Source: Erythroxylum novogranatense
Taxonomy: Eukaryota > Streptophyta > Magnoliopsida > Malpighiales > Erythroxylaceae
Direction of reading: 5' to 3'
Length of the DNA: 64,000 bases
Assembly (NCBI GenBank): GCA_029891385.1
Contig: CM057228.1
Coordinates: 18,624,309 to 18,688,308, forward strand
Shown here: piece by piece, positions 9,776 to 20,877 of the stretch
Position numbering within the stretch: the stretch's first letter is position 1
Layout: every line of letters starts with the position of its first letter
Notes under the pieces: generated by a model
Databases searched by the model: none
What the model saw: only the letters and a program-made list of their open reading frames with translations
What the model was told of the DNA's origin: nothing
Position numbers and translations under genes: made by a program

Positions 9776-12305
9776 TAAGGCTATGTTTCATTCTCTATTA
9801 AACAATAAACTTACTTTCCATGGCATCCCTCCAGACTTGATGTTTGGCTTGAGATAAAGAGCCAGGTCTGGTTAGTAGGAGTGGTTCAGTTTTTAGAAGA
9901 GAGGATTGGGCTAACATTGTAACATGAATGTTCATAGTTGATGGACATAGTTGCATAGGGTGAGTTTTAATAGGGGATACAAAAGCAAGTGTAAGGAATG
10001 AGGTAGGCTGACGGATTTTATGTGGTGGTTGACTAAGGTAAAAGGAGAGATCAAGAATAAACTTCAATCCGTGAGAAGAGGAAAAGATAGGTAAGTTTAG
10101 ATTAAGTGATGGAGATCGAGTAGGACTAAGAGTTGGTGAACACGGAGAAGGTCATTGAGATACAAAAGTAGGAGAAGCAGATAAGAGAGGGGGATTAGAG
10201 TTAAGAGGTGTACCTATAGAGGGTAGAGGATCATGACTTGATATCAACTTTAACCAATCAGAGTTATCCCTATAACTAAATGAGAGGCAATCAAATTGAA
10301 CTAAAGGATAGGATGCTAATATGGAAAATTGATTTCATCAAATCTGATATCTTGTGTAATGTAGATATTGCTAGAAGATAAATGCAAACATCGATGACTA
10401 GAATGAGAATTTAATGGATCAAGATAAGCACAACATTTTATTTGAAAATTAAATTTCTCGAGACTATATGATCTAAAAAGAGGATAAACATCATAATTAA
10501 AAATTTTAAGATCATGATAATTTGAATTTTAACCATATAAGCAAAGAAATTATGATTTATTTCTGAGAAGGATTTAGCATGCTATTTGTAAGAGAAATGA
10601 AGGTATCAAAAACATATGGCTAGTATTGGAAATTAAGTGAACTGTATGATAATAAAGTTAAACTAGTCTCAGCAATGTGATAAATCCTTCATTGAGTGAT
10701 TTTCTTTTGTTAATAAGTATATGGACAAGCAATAAAATGAATGATGCCATTTGAAGTAAAATATTTGTTCAAGCGTTGATATTCACCACCCAATCTGAAT
10801 GGAACGATTTAATAATAGTATTGAATTGCTCGTCAACTATAGTTTTACAATTATGAAAGATATCATAGACATCACTTTTATTTTTAAGAAAGAAAATCCA
10901 TATGAATCATGTAAAATAATTAATGAATATAAAAAAATATTTAAAACCAATATTAGACAGAACAAGAGATGGTCCGCAAACATTAGAATTAATTACTTCA
11001 AAAGGAGAAATATCATGATATTCAATAAGAGCTAAAAGTAATTTTGCTAACTTTGTCATTAAATAAGCCTGACATAGTGAAGAGGATGCTTTATTAGAAA
11101 TTGGAAAATTGTTTCCTTAAATAATTTTATAAACTATGAGTGCTTGAGGATGACGAATCCTGAAATGTCAAACTCTATAAAGTGAAAACTCAGTTAGAAG
11201 AGTAGTAAGAGAACTAAAGGTTAGAAACTGATATTATATTCATTTATGCCTCTCACTAGTTCATGCTTTGTTTTTTTTATTTTTGATAAGAAATAAAGGT
11301 GGCTAAGATTTAAAAAACAATTGTTGTTAATGCAAAGTTTTTGAACAGAAATTGAAGGCTTGGATATTTGAGGAACATGCAGAATATTAGGTGAAATAAA
11401 AGTTTAAGTAGGTGAGATAATAAAAGAATTGCCATAATGTGGGATGGTTAGGCCTTTACCATTACCCATGATTAAGTAATCATTACCACCATATTGTTGA
11501 GGAAGATGGAAAACACCAATGTCTAGAGTGAAATGTGCCATAACAGCAATGTGAATAACCCAATTCTGAACAAGAGAAATAAAAGATAGTTAGCCTTGAT
11601 ATAAAGGCATTGTTAGAGAAACATAGGGTTGTTGATAGCTTTTATTTAATAACTCATTGAAAACAAGTTGACTATGAAGCTTATTGAACGTAACAAGCAT
11701 ATCTTGGAAATTAAGACTAGCTATAATTTCGCAAATTTCAATCCCAATGCTTCAGAATATGATGGCATTAAAATTTAATAATGTCAATAATTTTCCTACT
11801 GTCACTAATTCACCTACAAGAGACTTTGCTTTGAGAAGATAATGAGTGATAGAAAGATGAAGATTTTCAAACTCATTGAGGAAAGCACCAAAAGTGACAG
11901 GTAAGCAATCTAAACATGTTAGGAAGATGTAAAACCAACAAAATTGGGAAAGACTTCTTTGATTAAGGAGCAAAGATGTTAAGAAAGTAATATCTAATCT
12001 TTTTGGGACCATTCTTGATAGACTAAATTTTTAATGGAAAAAAGGAGAGTATCAATGTTTAAAATCATTTGAGGAGGAGGTGGATTTGTACCATTAACAA
12101 ATCCTATTAAAATTTTAAAGTTTAATAAGAGGAGCAACCTTGTTTTCTAGACTAAGAAATTTTTAGAGTTTAATTTGATAACAAAATTGAATTAAGCTGA
12201 AGTAGTAGGATTGGATGCCAAGGAGGAAGAAGAACAAGGAGGATGAGGACTAGGAAGAGGAATGATTTGTATATTTATATTATAATTCATTTTTTTAAAA
12301 CCATG
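9776..12305 (-). pseudogene. Decayed Ty1/copia polyprotein (copia A): gag, protease, integrase, start of RT
   Basis: Read on the minus strand from 12270 downward, recognisable pieces follow copia order. A gag start contains FNFVIKLNSKNFL and GFVNGTNPPPPQ (12240-12060). A UBN2-type gag block contains HYLLKAKSLVGEL and FNAIIF (11850-11752). A protease/pre-integrase segment contains YLIMGNGKGLTIPHYG and ILHVPQISKPS (11560-11290). An integrase stretch contains DEQFNTIIKSFHSD and later YFTSNGI-like residues (10900-10560). The start of reverse transcriptase reads WRDAM near 9833-9819. The text is riddled with stops and frameshifts. Most of RT and RNase H is missing where it meets the CACTA fragment. 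It looks Ale/Retrofit-like; the clade is tentative. Confidence 0.75.
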
Positions 12306-12490
12306 TATAAACTAAGAGAATGGTATAGATTTTATTAATATCTTTTGAATAACATACAATGCATTTACACACCATTTATACATGTATTACAACTAATAAT
12401 AAATAAAGATAAGATGTATACCTAATTGATAAGGATGGAAATTGTACCATAATTAAATAGTTATAGAGGTAAATATAGTCCTTAATAATT
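12286..12490 (-). mobile_element. Possible degenerate PBS and 5' LTR of copia A
   Basis: Upstream of the copia A gag (minus strand) the plus strand reads ACCATGTATAAACTAAGAGAATGG, as expected just outside a worn TGGTATCAGAGC site, followed by AT-rich DNA to about 12490. No second LTR is visible, so the limits are guesses. Confidence 0.35.
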
Positions 12491-13026
12491 CAAAGTGACT
12501 TCTATCATTTTTTTAGTTTTCCTACTAAGCACATTCCAGTTACATCTAAAAAAGAAAAGATATTATTGAATCTAAAGCAAGAGTTAAGGATAAAAATTGA
12601 ATTTGCACATATTCTTGATTCAGCTAAAGCATCAAAGAGAACAATAAAGATGGGGTACAATAATAAACTTAAATCCTTTAAAGATAATTGAAGACAATAG
12701 GTACTAGCATCTCACTTTCATTTGTGTGCAAAAAAGAGAAAAAAAAAAGGAAGGGAAATAATGTCATCAAGATAATAAAATTTGCTTGTAAACATAGCAC
12801 AACTACTTATTACTCGAATTAGAATTAAAGGATTTATTGTTAAATAATTTTAATAAGCAATAAACGCTACATTATTTCTCTCTTATTTGATTTTTTATGA
12901 AAGTAAAATATATCAAAATTTGCCTTGCATGTTCAAGCCTTCTAATAAAATAATCGCCACTAAAAATAAATTGTGAGGATTGAACTCAATTATAAAGATT
13001 TTATCAAATACTATCACTATTATAAC
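12491..13026. other. Unassigned AT-rich spacer
   Basis: Purine-rich patches (about 12720-12760) and no open frame or repeat that I can assign. It ends at the TSD of copia B. Confidence 0.4.
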
Positions 13027-13031
13027 TTTAC
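13027..13031. repeat. Left TSD of copia B (TTTAC)
   Basis: It is identical to 19815-19819 and fixes both ends of the element. Confidence 0.88.
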
Positions 13032-13338
13032 TGTAAGACAATTATTGGATCAAATGATTTTGTTCGTACCTGTATCCATGCTTGTTTTTCGTACGATATT
13101 GATTTCCTCTCTTCTTTTTCCTTTAATGTATTTCTTCAATGGTTCAGAATATCTATTCAGTAAGTTTTTAAACTTATATAGCACCACCAACCGACATGTT
13201 GTTTGGTAATTAGAAGAGAGAGGAAAAGGGTCTTTGACCCATTTAAGATCCATTATTTAATACCTAATAACCATTATCTTGGGTGCTTTTCATAGGACTC
13301 AAATCTATAAGTCACATGGGACATTAAAAAGTCTGACA
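13032..13338 (-). repeat. 3' LTR of copia B
   Basis: It runs from TGTAAGACAATT to AAAAGTCTGACA (plus-strand reading). It aligns without indels to 19508-19814. Confidence 0.9.
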
Positions 13339-13352
13339 ATCTCCCACTTAGC
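13339..13352 (-). other. Polypurine tract of copia B
   Basis: The minus strand reads CTAAGTGGGAGAT immediately before the LTR start TGTCAGAC. Confidence 0.75.
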
Positions 13353-13558
13353 CCATATTACGACTTGGTGATCCAACAATAAAACTTTAAGTGCACACAA
13401 TACATGGAATCGATCAAGTCCTCCTTAATTGAATTAAGCTTATGGAATCATGGCGGTCACAAGTTATATAACCTGATTCCTTCCATGTATCATAGAATAT
13501 ACTCAATTCAACAAACTTGAAGTGGGTAATTTGGTAATTGTTATCTCACAAATAATAA

Positions 13559-15228
13559 TTACTGTATACAACATAATATGGATAACCAATAAGTGAGCAA
13601 AAACATATGACTGTAATTGAATTCACAAGTGCCATAATAATTCGAGCAAGACAATGATATGTATTTATACATGTCTAAATAATATGCTAACAAAGGTTTA
13701 TCTATAAGGCTCATCCGTTCAACATGACCAATAAATGTTTTGGGCAGTAAGCCTTTCGTTAACAGATCTACTATCATGAGATCAGTACCAATATGCTCAA
13801 TTGATACTTTATGTTTTTGCATTTCTTCTTTCACAAACAAATACTTCAAATTCATGTGTTTTGCACCCTTTGAATATTTGTCATTCTTAGAGAAGAATAT
13901 GGTTGTGGAATTATCAAAATAAATTCTTAACGGTATGGTAATACTGTCAACAAAACCAAGACCTAACATAAAATTACACAACCATAATCCATGAATCGTG
14001 GCCTCAAAGCACGCCATAAATCCAACCTCTATAGTGGAAGTAGTAATGATGGACTGCTTTCCACTTTTTCATGAAACTATTCCTCCATCTATTAGGAACG
14101 TGTAACTAAATGTAGATTTTCATGAGTTTACACAACCAGTATAGTCTGAATCCGAGTAACCTATCACTTCGAAATGGGTTGATTTGCTATATGTGAGCAT
14201 ATAGTCCTTGGTGCCTTATAAGCATCTAAGGACTTTCTTTTTAGCTTTCCAGTGGTCCAGTCCAGGATTACTTTGATATAATCCTAGCATTCTAATAGCA
14301 AAATTGATATCTGACCTAGTGCATGTTTAAGCATACATTAAGCTCCCAACTACTGATGCATAAGGAATAGGCTCCAAGTCCTTATGTTCCAAATCGTTTC
14401 GTGGACATTGCATGAGACTAAATTTGTTCCCTTTCTAAATTGAAACTATCCCTGCCCAGCATTTTTTCATTTGAAATCTTTCTAATACTTTCTTGATATA
14501 ATCTTTTTTGAGACAATCCTAACAATCCTTGTGATCTATTCTGAAATATTTTTATTCCTATCACATAGGATGCGTCACCCATACCTTTCATTTTGAAATT
14601 ATTAGAAAGAAAATTCTTTAAATCATGTAATAAAACAATATTATTCGCAGTAAGAGGGATATCATCAACATATAAAACTAATATAATGAACTTGCTCCCA
14701 CTAACCTTCATATAGATACACCAATCAACGGTGTTTTTAACAAAACCATAAGATGTAATGATATCATTAAACTTAAGATACCATTGTTGGGAAGCTTGTT
14801 TCAGTCCATATATTGACTTCTTTAATTGACACACTAATCGTTCCTTTCCTGTGGTCATGAAACCTTCCAGTTGATCTATATACTTCTTCTTCCAAGTTAC
14901 CATTTAGAAAGATGGTCTTTACGTCCATTTGGTGAAGCTGTAAATCCTAATGAGCCACCAGTGCCATAACAATTCTTAAGGAGTCCTTTTTTGAAACTGG
15001 AGAGAAGGTCTGTTTATAGTCAATACTATCATTTTGAGTGTAACCTTTGGTAACAAGTCTGGCATTATACCTTTCAATGTTGCGTTGTGAGTCACGTTTG
15101 GTCTTAAAGACCCGTTTACAACCCATTTGTTTTGCACCTTCTAGCAACTTAACTAATTCCCAGACATTGTTATCATCCATTGATTTCAACTCTTCTTTCA
15201 TAGCAAAACAAATGGGTTGTATGCTCAA
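13559..15228 (-). pseudogene. Copia B reverse transcriptase and RNase H
   Basis: RT starts around 15228 with KEELKSMDDNNVWELV and RVFKTKRDSQRNIERYNARLV, breaks in frame near 14947-14903, then continues through CQLKKSIYGLKQASQQWY to the catalytic YVDD (minus strand, 14672-14661), which is intact. RNase H follows, with FDNSTTIFFSKND, HMNLKYLFVKEEM and LTKGL (about 13940-13740). Several stops separate RT from RNase H (14418-14017). The product would copy element RNA and degrade the template, but no uninterrupted protein can be made. It is flanked by integrase on one side and the 3' LTR on the other. Confidence 0.85.
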
Positions 15229-15746
15229 GTCACATTCATGTTCAAGTGAGTAAATTTCATAGTCACTTGAAATAGTTGGTCTTCTTTACCTTACAGACCT
15301 TCGTAAAGCTATGTCTTGTGACATCACTTGATCATTTGTAACTTGAACATCATTAGCTAGTTTGTCATTAATACGTTCAATTTGTAGAATTGGAACATTA
15401 ATTTGTTGTTCCGTTATGTTACATATTCATGATACAAAAAAAGGAATAACAACCGGTGGAATCACGTCTGATGTAGTAGTGTCTACTCGTCTTAGAGTAG
15501 TTTATACTCGATTATCATGAATATCCACTTTTTGTGGTTCTCTACTCCCACTGATTGATCATTCTCAATGAACCGAGCGTTATCAGACTCAACTATTCTC
15601 GTACTATGATTAGGACACTAAAATCTATACCCCTTTGACTTTTCGGGATAGCCGATGAAATAACCACTAAGGTTTCTCATATCAAGCTTCTTTTTATGTG
15701 GATTATATAGCCTTACTTCTGCCGAACAACACCAAATGTGAAGGTG

Positions 15747-16337
15747 TCATACACTAGGTTTTCTTCCTATCCATAGTTCATAAGGTGTCTTAGGAACTGT
15801 TTTACTAGGAATCCTATTTAGCAAATACGTAGCGATCTTTAATGCATGCATCCACAATGATAAAGGTATAGTACTATTACTTAACATGCTCCTAACCATT
15901 TTCATAAGAGTACGATTCCACCTTTTAGCTACACCATTTTGTTGTGGTGTACCGGGCATTGTGTATTGTGTATATATACCTCGACTAGCAAAAAACTTTG
16001 CAAATGGACCTGGACATTGTCCATTTTCATCAAAATTTTCATAATATTCACCACCTCTATCAGACCTCATTATCTTTACTTTTCTATCTAACTGCTTTTC
16101 TATCTTATTAATGAACATCTCTAGGAAGTCCACAGACTGAGACTTCTCATGTAGCAGATAAATACATCTATATCGTGAGAAGTCATCAATAAAGGTAATG
16201 AAATATTTTTCGCCGCCCCAAGAAAGAACATCGAAAGGACCACAGATGTCAGTGTGTATTAATTCCAATAATGTGCTACTTTTTATAGCTGGATGCTTTG
16301 ATATATGTTCGGTTTGCTTGCCTTTAATGCAATCCAC
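15747..16337 (-). pseudogene. Copia B integrase with catalytic Glu replaced by Lys
   Basis: An open stretch of 196 codons begins after the CVDCIKGKQ end of the HHCC zinc region. The core shows the first Asp in HTDICGP, FITFIDDFSRY, the second Asp in MRSDRGGEY and then NGVAKRWNRTL. Family members have Glu in that last motif (NGVAERRNRTL), so the third residue of the DDE triad is Lys here; the codon is AAA at 15926-15924, one transition from GAA. Downstream ATYLLNRIPSK and TPYELW are conserved. Integrase would insert the cDNA; this copy should be catalytically dead even apart from the stops on either side. Confidence 0.85.
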
Positions 16338-16414
16338 ACATATATCTCAGTCAACAAAATCCAATGGAGATAAAAAGTCTTTGTATCCTTTCCTTTGATA
16401 TATGACCTCATCTT

Positions 16415-16984
16415 TTATGCCACAAAAAAAGAATATTCATTTTGTGCACTACGTTTACTTCCTATAATATGGTCAACTCGAAACAAAGATTCAGCAAAAT
16501 CAACATCAATATTAAAACGATATAAACAATCAATTAAAGTACCAGAACCACAATAGTACTTATGTTTATGCAATGAAAAAACACCATTTCCAATCTTAAA
16601 GTTAAAACTATCATTATACAACTTTGCAACAAAAACTAAATTCCTAGCACAGTCAGGAACATAAAGACAATTTTTGGGATCTAGGTGACATCCAATGTCA
16701 AAGATCAATCTGTACGTCCCAATACCCTCTATTCGTGCCTTCATTCTATTTCCCATATAAAAGAATTTTTCAGTTCTGTTTATGGTCTAGATTGAAAGGA
16801 ATCCCTATTTAACATGTGACACATGAGTAGTTACACCAGAATCTACCCGCCAGGTATTATTAGGCACTTTAATAAGATTTGATTCAAAACATACTGAGAC
16901 ATAGTATGTATCTTTCTTTTTTTACCAAACCTTTATTTTAGGACAATTTTTCCTTAAATGACCAAGCTTCTTGCAGAAGTGGCA
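16415..16984 (-). pseudogene. Copia B gag zinc knuckle, protease and pre-integrase region
   Basis: A CX2CX4HX4C knuckle (CHFCKKLGHLRKNC) is encoded at 16984-16943. The protease active site WRVDSGVTTHVSH follows, with Asp-Ser-Gly at 16843-16835. The pre-integrase part 16756-16415 reads through GIGTYRLIFDIG, LYVPDCARNLVFVAKL and CGSGTLIDCLYRFN. Stops occur between the knuckle and the protease, after the protease, and at 16415, so this is not one functional frame. The domain order is normal for Ty1/copia. Confidence 0.82.
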
Positions 16985-17241
16985 CCTCTTATCTTTATTG
17001 ATTCGACCTCATTAACTTTTCTAAAAGCATTGTCCTCATCTTTGCCTTTCTTTCCTGGTTTGTTGTTGCTACTAACTCCTTGATGAAACGTGAGATGAAC
17101 GGAGTGCTCCTTTAATTTCTTCAATCTCCCTTCCTCCTAAACCAACATGGCCTTTATTTCTTGAAGGTTCTATTTTTCCTTAATGGTGTTATAATTCACC
17201 TGAAACTGGCCAAACTCTAAAGGAAGGGAGTTGATAATGAA

Positions 17242-17787
17242 CTATACTAGAAATAACTCACTCACATCCATACCAATGGATTTTAGCTTTGTAGATAGGT
17301 TTGACATATGAGTTACATGATCATGAATGGACTGTGACCAATTAAAATTTTTGGTCGTCAGCTCACTCATTAAAGTCCCTACTATAGACTTGTCAACTAT
17401 ATCAGATTGGGAGTATTCTTTAAGCTTCAACATGAACTCCTTTGCAATGTCCATTTTAGGCATTGACAGCTTTACATTTTCTGCGATCGTCATTTGCATC
17501 AAATTCAAGCTCAGCCTATTAGACCATTCCCAAGCCTCATAATAAGACTTATCAGCTTCAGAACTAGTCTCAATTATGGCTGCAGGTCTTACATCTGAAA
17601 CTATGGCCAAGTTTAAATCTATTACACCTAGTTGGAACTGGATTTGTTCAAACCAATCAGCATAGTTCAAACCATTGAACTTGATAAGCCCATTGAACTT
17701 GATAAGCCCATTTCCTAAAGAAAACAAATTAGTTGATGCTGCAAACACAACATATATCTCATGCATTAATGTTTTGAATAAACCCAA
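17242..17787 (-). pseudogene. Copia B gag (capsid) with a 6-residue duplication
   Basis: The gag frame shows FNGLNYADWFEQIQFQLGV, YYEAWEWSNRLSLNLMQM and HDHVTHMSNLSTKLKSIGMDV, the pattern of UBN2-type copia gag. Near its N-terminus LIKFNG is repeated, because the 18-bp unit at 17673-17690 is duplicated at 17691-17708. A stop at 17242 separates it from the rest of gag and the zinc knuckle. The protein would form the virus-like particle. ATG choice is uncertain. Confidence 0.8.
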
Positions 17788-17789
17788 AT

Positions 17790-19507
17790 GGATTCAAACT
17801 AACTAATATACTTTGATTATGCATTTAAATTCTCCTTTCGGTTAAATTTAAATACATAATAGTAACCTATTCTGATGCATATATATAATTTAATATAATG
17901 AACAATCAATCATATTCTAATCAACTCAGATATTATCTATGGATATACAATCATATTAACTAAATATGTTGATAAAGTCCCTTTATTGTCATTAATTATA
18001 AGCAATGGTTTACCTTTGGGTGACTTTCTAGCATTATAATTAATAATCTCAATTGTTCAATTCAACGCTTATGTCATTTTAACATCATATCATATTGAAC
18101 AATTGAATAAATCATAATTAAATGCTTAATATTTGTCAAGCTAGGCCACTTTGGTGACTACCAAGCTTTCCATGCAATAAACATTTAATTGGATAATTAT
18201 CATATATGAAAATTTTAATTTAATTAGTTTGGTCACTTTAGTGACTAACATACTATTCTAAATTTCCATAATGTCATGTATCACATGCATCATATAATAG
18301 GAAAATTTAATTCCAAATATTACATAATATAAAATCGTCAATGTACCAAAGAAATATATAATATGGCACATAATTTCAAAATTATATATTATGTATGGAA
18401 AATAAATCAATTATGAATTAAATATTTCATTATAATTGGGCCATAATTATTTATTAACTCAATCTTACTCTTTAATGGCCCCAAAACCCAAAACAAATCA
18501 GTCTATAATTTGATTTTGGGCTTAGAAGTCCATTACCAGCGTCTGCCAAGGAAAAGCAGCGTCTATCTAGGAACGGTTGTTTCGTTTCTTTTCCCAACCG
18601 AAAACCCAAGTTCATACGGTGACTTTGAATTAATGCTTTGGCAAAACGCAAATTCATATGGCCAATACCACTTCAAAAACGTTTTACGCTGAAAGGAACA
18701 ATATCCAAAACATGGTTTTTACAAGAAAGAGGTTGTTTTTGCATCATACTCCCTCTGATTCAAAATAAGTGTCGTTTTAGATACATTTTAATTATTTAAA
18801 ATAAGTGTCATTCTTAACTTTGTATGTATGTTTATAATTTTTCTTCCAAAATTAACCTTTCATTTATCTTTCATCTTAACTATATAGATCACAATTTCAA
18901 GGCAATTTCAAGGCAATTTCTCTCTCATCTTAATTTAAGATGCTGATTACCGGAGTCACGAGGTAATTTTATGGAAATATTAATAAGGGTATATCTATAA
19001 TTTTATTAGCTTTTTTAATAAGCGTGTATTTTTCTAAAACGACTCTTATTATGAATCGGAGGGAGTATTATTATCATACAGAACGTTAAATGCATATAGG
19101 CATACATTAATTGCATATAAGACAAAAACAACACATAATAAATGCTAGAAGATTGCATTTGGGAATCATGTGAGAGAAGCACCAAAATACAATGATAACA
19201 TACATTAAATGCATATGAGACAAAGCATCACATATTAAATACCGAGATAAAACACGGTTTCTTCATACTGATACAAGTGCAAAGATTTCAACCATATTCT
19301 GTTTAGATAAAGCATTGTGCATGAAGTTCTATTAATATCCAAAAAAAAACAACAAGTAATGGTTGTTTATGATCTGTATCTATTTTGTATATGTAGAAAA
19401 CAATGCCATGAAAAATACAGAATCATACAACACTCCATTTATACAATTATACTGAAATGATACACGGTAGAAAATAAATCATGCAATACCATGGCTCTGA
19501 TACATAT
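17790..19507 (-). other. Long untranslated leader of copia B
   Basis: About 1.7 kb separates the primer-binding site from gag (1.4 kb without the MITE). It is AT-rich. Two degenerate direct repeats (CATACATTAAWTGCATA...) lie around 19100-19140 and 19200-19245. An inverted GGGC...GCCC flavoured patch lies at 18476-18525. No coding potential is evident. Confidence 0.5.
18749..19065. mobile_element. Stowaway-type MITE (Tc1/mariner TIRs, TA duplication)
   Basis: The left end CTCCCTCTGATTCAAAATAA is mirrored by the right end ending ...ATGAATCGGAGGGAG, the classic Stowaway termini. A TA dinucleotide sits directly outside both ends (18747-18748 and 19066-19067). Length is 317 bp, with no coding capacity. 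A GTGTC(A/G)TTTT element near each end is also mirrored (CGTTTTAGA / TCTAAAACG). It would be mobilised in trans by a mariner-like transposase. Confidence 0.92.
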
Positions 19508-19814
19508 TATAAGATAATTATTGGATCAAATGATTTTGTGCGTACCAGTATCCATGATTGTTTTTTATAAGATATTGATTTCCTCTCTTCTTCTTCCTTT
19601 AATGTATTTCTTCAATGGTTCAGAATATCTATTCAATAAGTTTTTAAACTTATATAGCACCACCAAACGACATGTCATTTGGTAATTGGAAGAGAGAAAA
19701 AAAGGGTCTTTGACCCATTTGAGATCTATTGTTTAATACCCATTAATCATTATCTTGAGTGCTTTTCAAGGGACTCAAATTTATAAGTCACATGGGACAT
19801 TAAATAGTCTAACA
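19508..19814 (-). repeat. 5' LTR of copia B
   Basis: It aligns over 307 bp to 13032-13338. In the plus-strand reading its first bases are TATAAGATAATT, so the terminal TG has become TA. A worn primer-binding site (GGCTCTGATAC in the plus reading) lies just outside. Confidence 0.9.
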
Positions 19815-19819
19815 TTTAC
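19815..19819. repeat. Right TSD of copia B (TTTAC)
   Basis: It is identical to 13027-13031. Confidence 0.88.
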
Positions 19820-20224
19820 AAGTTCTTATTAAAAACATAGAAAATCTGTTTTGAGATTTATTTACAAAGTATCACTATTATACAGGATTTTAACTTTTTC
19901 TTAAGCAATCTTTCTTCTTGAAGTGGATCAAGTAAGAAATTAAAAAAAGGAGTTAATAGAAAGTCTATAAAAACATAATATTTCATATGAAACAAAAAAG
20001 TTTGATATACATCTATCATTGAAAAATGTACAAAGTAATTAATAAACATACTTTTCATTTAGACTCTTCGATAAGGTAAAAATTGTCTCACTTGACTATT
20101 TGAGAACATTTATATGTCTATAAGACTTGACTAGTTAGCTGATAATTAGTTCTCATTTGTGGCCATCAGTTGTTATATCAACATTTTAAATAGATGTTAC
20201 AATGATAAAGATTTGTATTTACTA
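19820..20224. other. Unassigned AT-rich DNA
   Basis: No convincing frame or repeat seen. Confidence 0.4.
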
Positions 20225-20877
20225 AGAGACCGTTTGATTCAACTTTTATTTTTCTATTGTGGTTTTGTTTTAGTTTTTTCAAATAAAAATAAAAACATGT
20301 TTGATTGTTAATGTCAATATAGTTATAGTTTTATTATTGATAATAATTACATACTATATAAAACTTAAAGATAAATTTATTAAATTTATTTTAATCTCTT
20401 ATATAATATTTATTAATAAATTAACAATAAAATTATTTATTTTATTAAAATAAATAAATTTATAATTAAATTTATTTATAAATTAATATTTAGTTTAAAT
20501 TTATTTTAACAATTAAATCAAAATTTTATTTAAATTTTATATATTTTGAAAAAATTAAATTAAATTAAATTAAATAATTATTATTTATTAAATTATTCGT
20601 AATTTTAATTAATTATTATTCATAGATCTTATTAATAATTAATATATTAAATAATTAAATAAGACATATTGACTTAATAATAATTAGATTATAAAAAACA
20701 TAAACAAAAATGAAAACCATTTTTGTTTATGTTTTCATAAATTAAAAAACAGAATAAATCAAAACTCAAAACTCAAAACAAAAATCAAAAATCAAAAACT
20801 CAAACAAACATGTTTTTTTTTTACTAAATTTGAAACAAAATCAAAAAATCAAAAAAAAAAGGAATCAAACAAGCTCT
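20225..20877. mobile_element. Possible non-autonomous DNA transposon with ~16-bp TIRs
   Basis: The left end AGAGACCGTTTGATTC and the right end GAATCAAACAAGCTCT are inverted with three mismatches. The 650 bp between them are about 80% A+T, with TTAAATT and AAATCAAA runs and no coding capacity. The termini resemble hAT-like MITE ends (GTTTGATTC/GTTTGGTTC type). I see no exact TSD, so the class is uncertain. Confidence 0.5.

Larger units (their letters stand above)
13032..19814 (-). mobile_element. Complete but defective Ty1/copia element (copia B)
   Basis: Two 307-bp LTRs (13032-13338 and 19508-19814) flank a minus-strand gag-pol in the order gag, zinc knuckle, protease, integrase, RT, RNase H. 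The 5-bp TSD TTTAC is exact: 13027-13031 and 19815-19819. A purine-rich tract lies just outside the left LTR (minus strand AAGTGGGAGAT at 13349-13339), and a tRNA-Met-type site (TATCAGAGCCATGG) lies beside the right LTR near 19490-19503. By eye the LTRs differ at about 28 of 307 sites (around 9%), so the insertion is old. The gag leader is unusually long (about 1.7 kb) and contains a Stowaway MITE. Confidence 0.92.
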
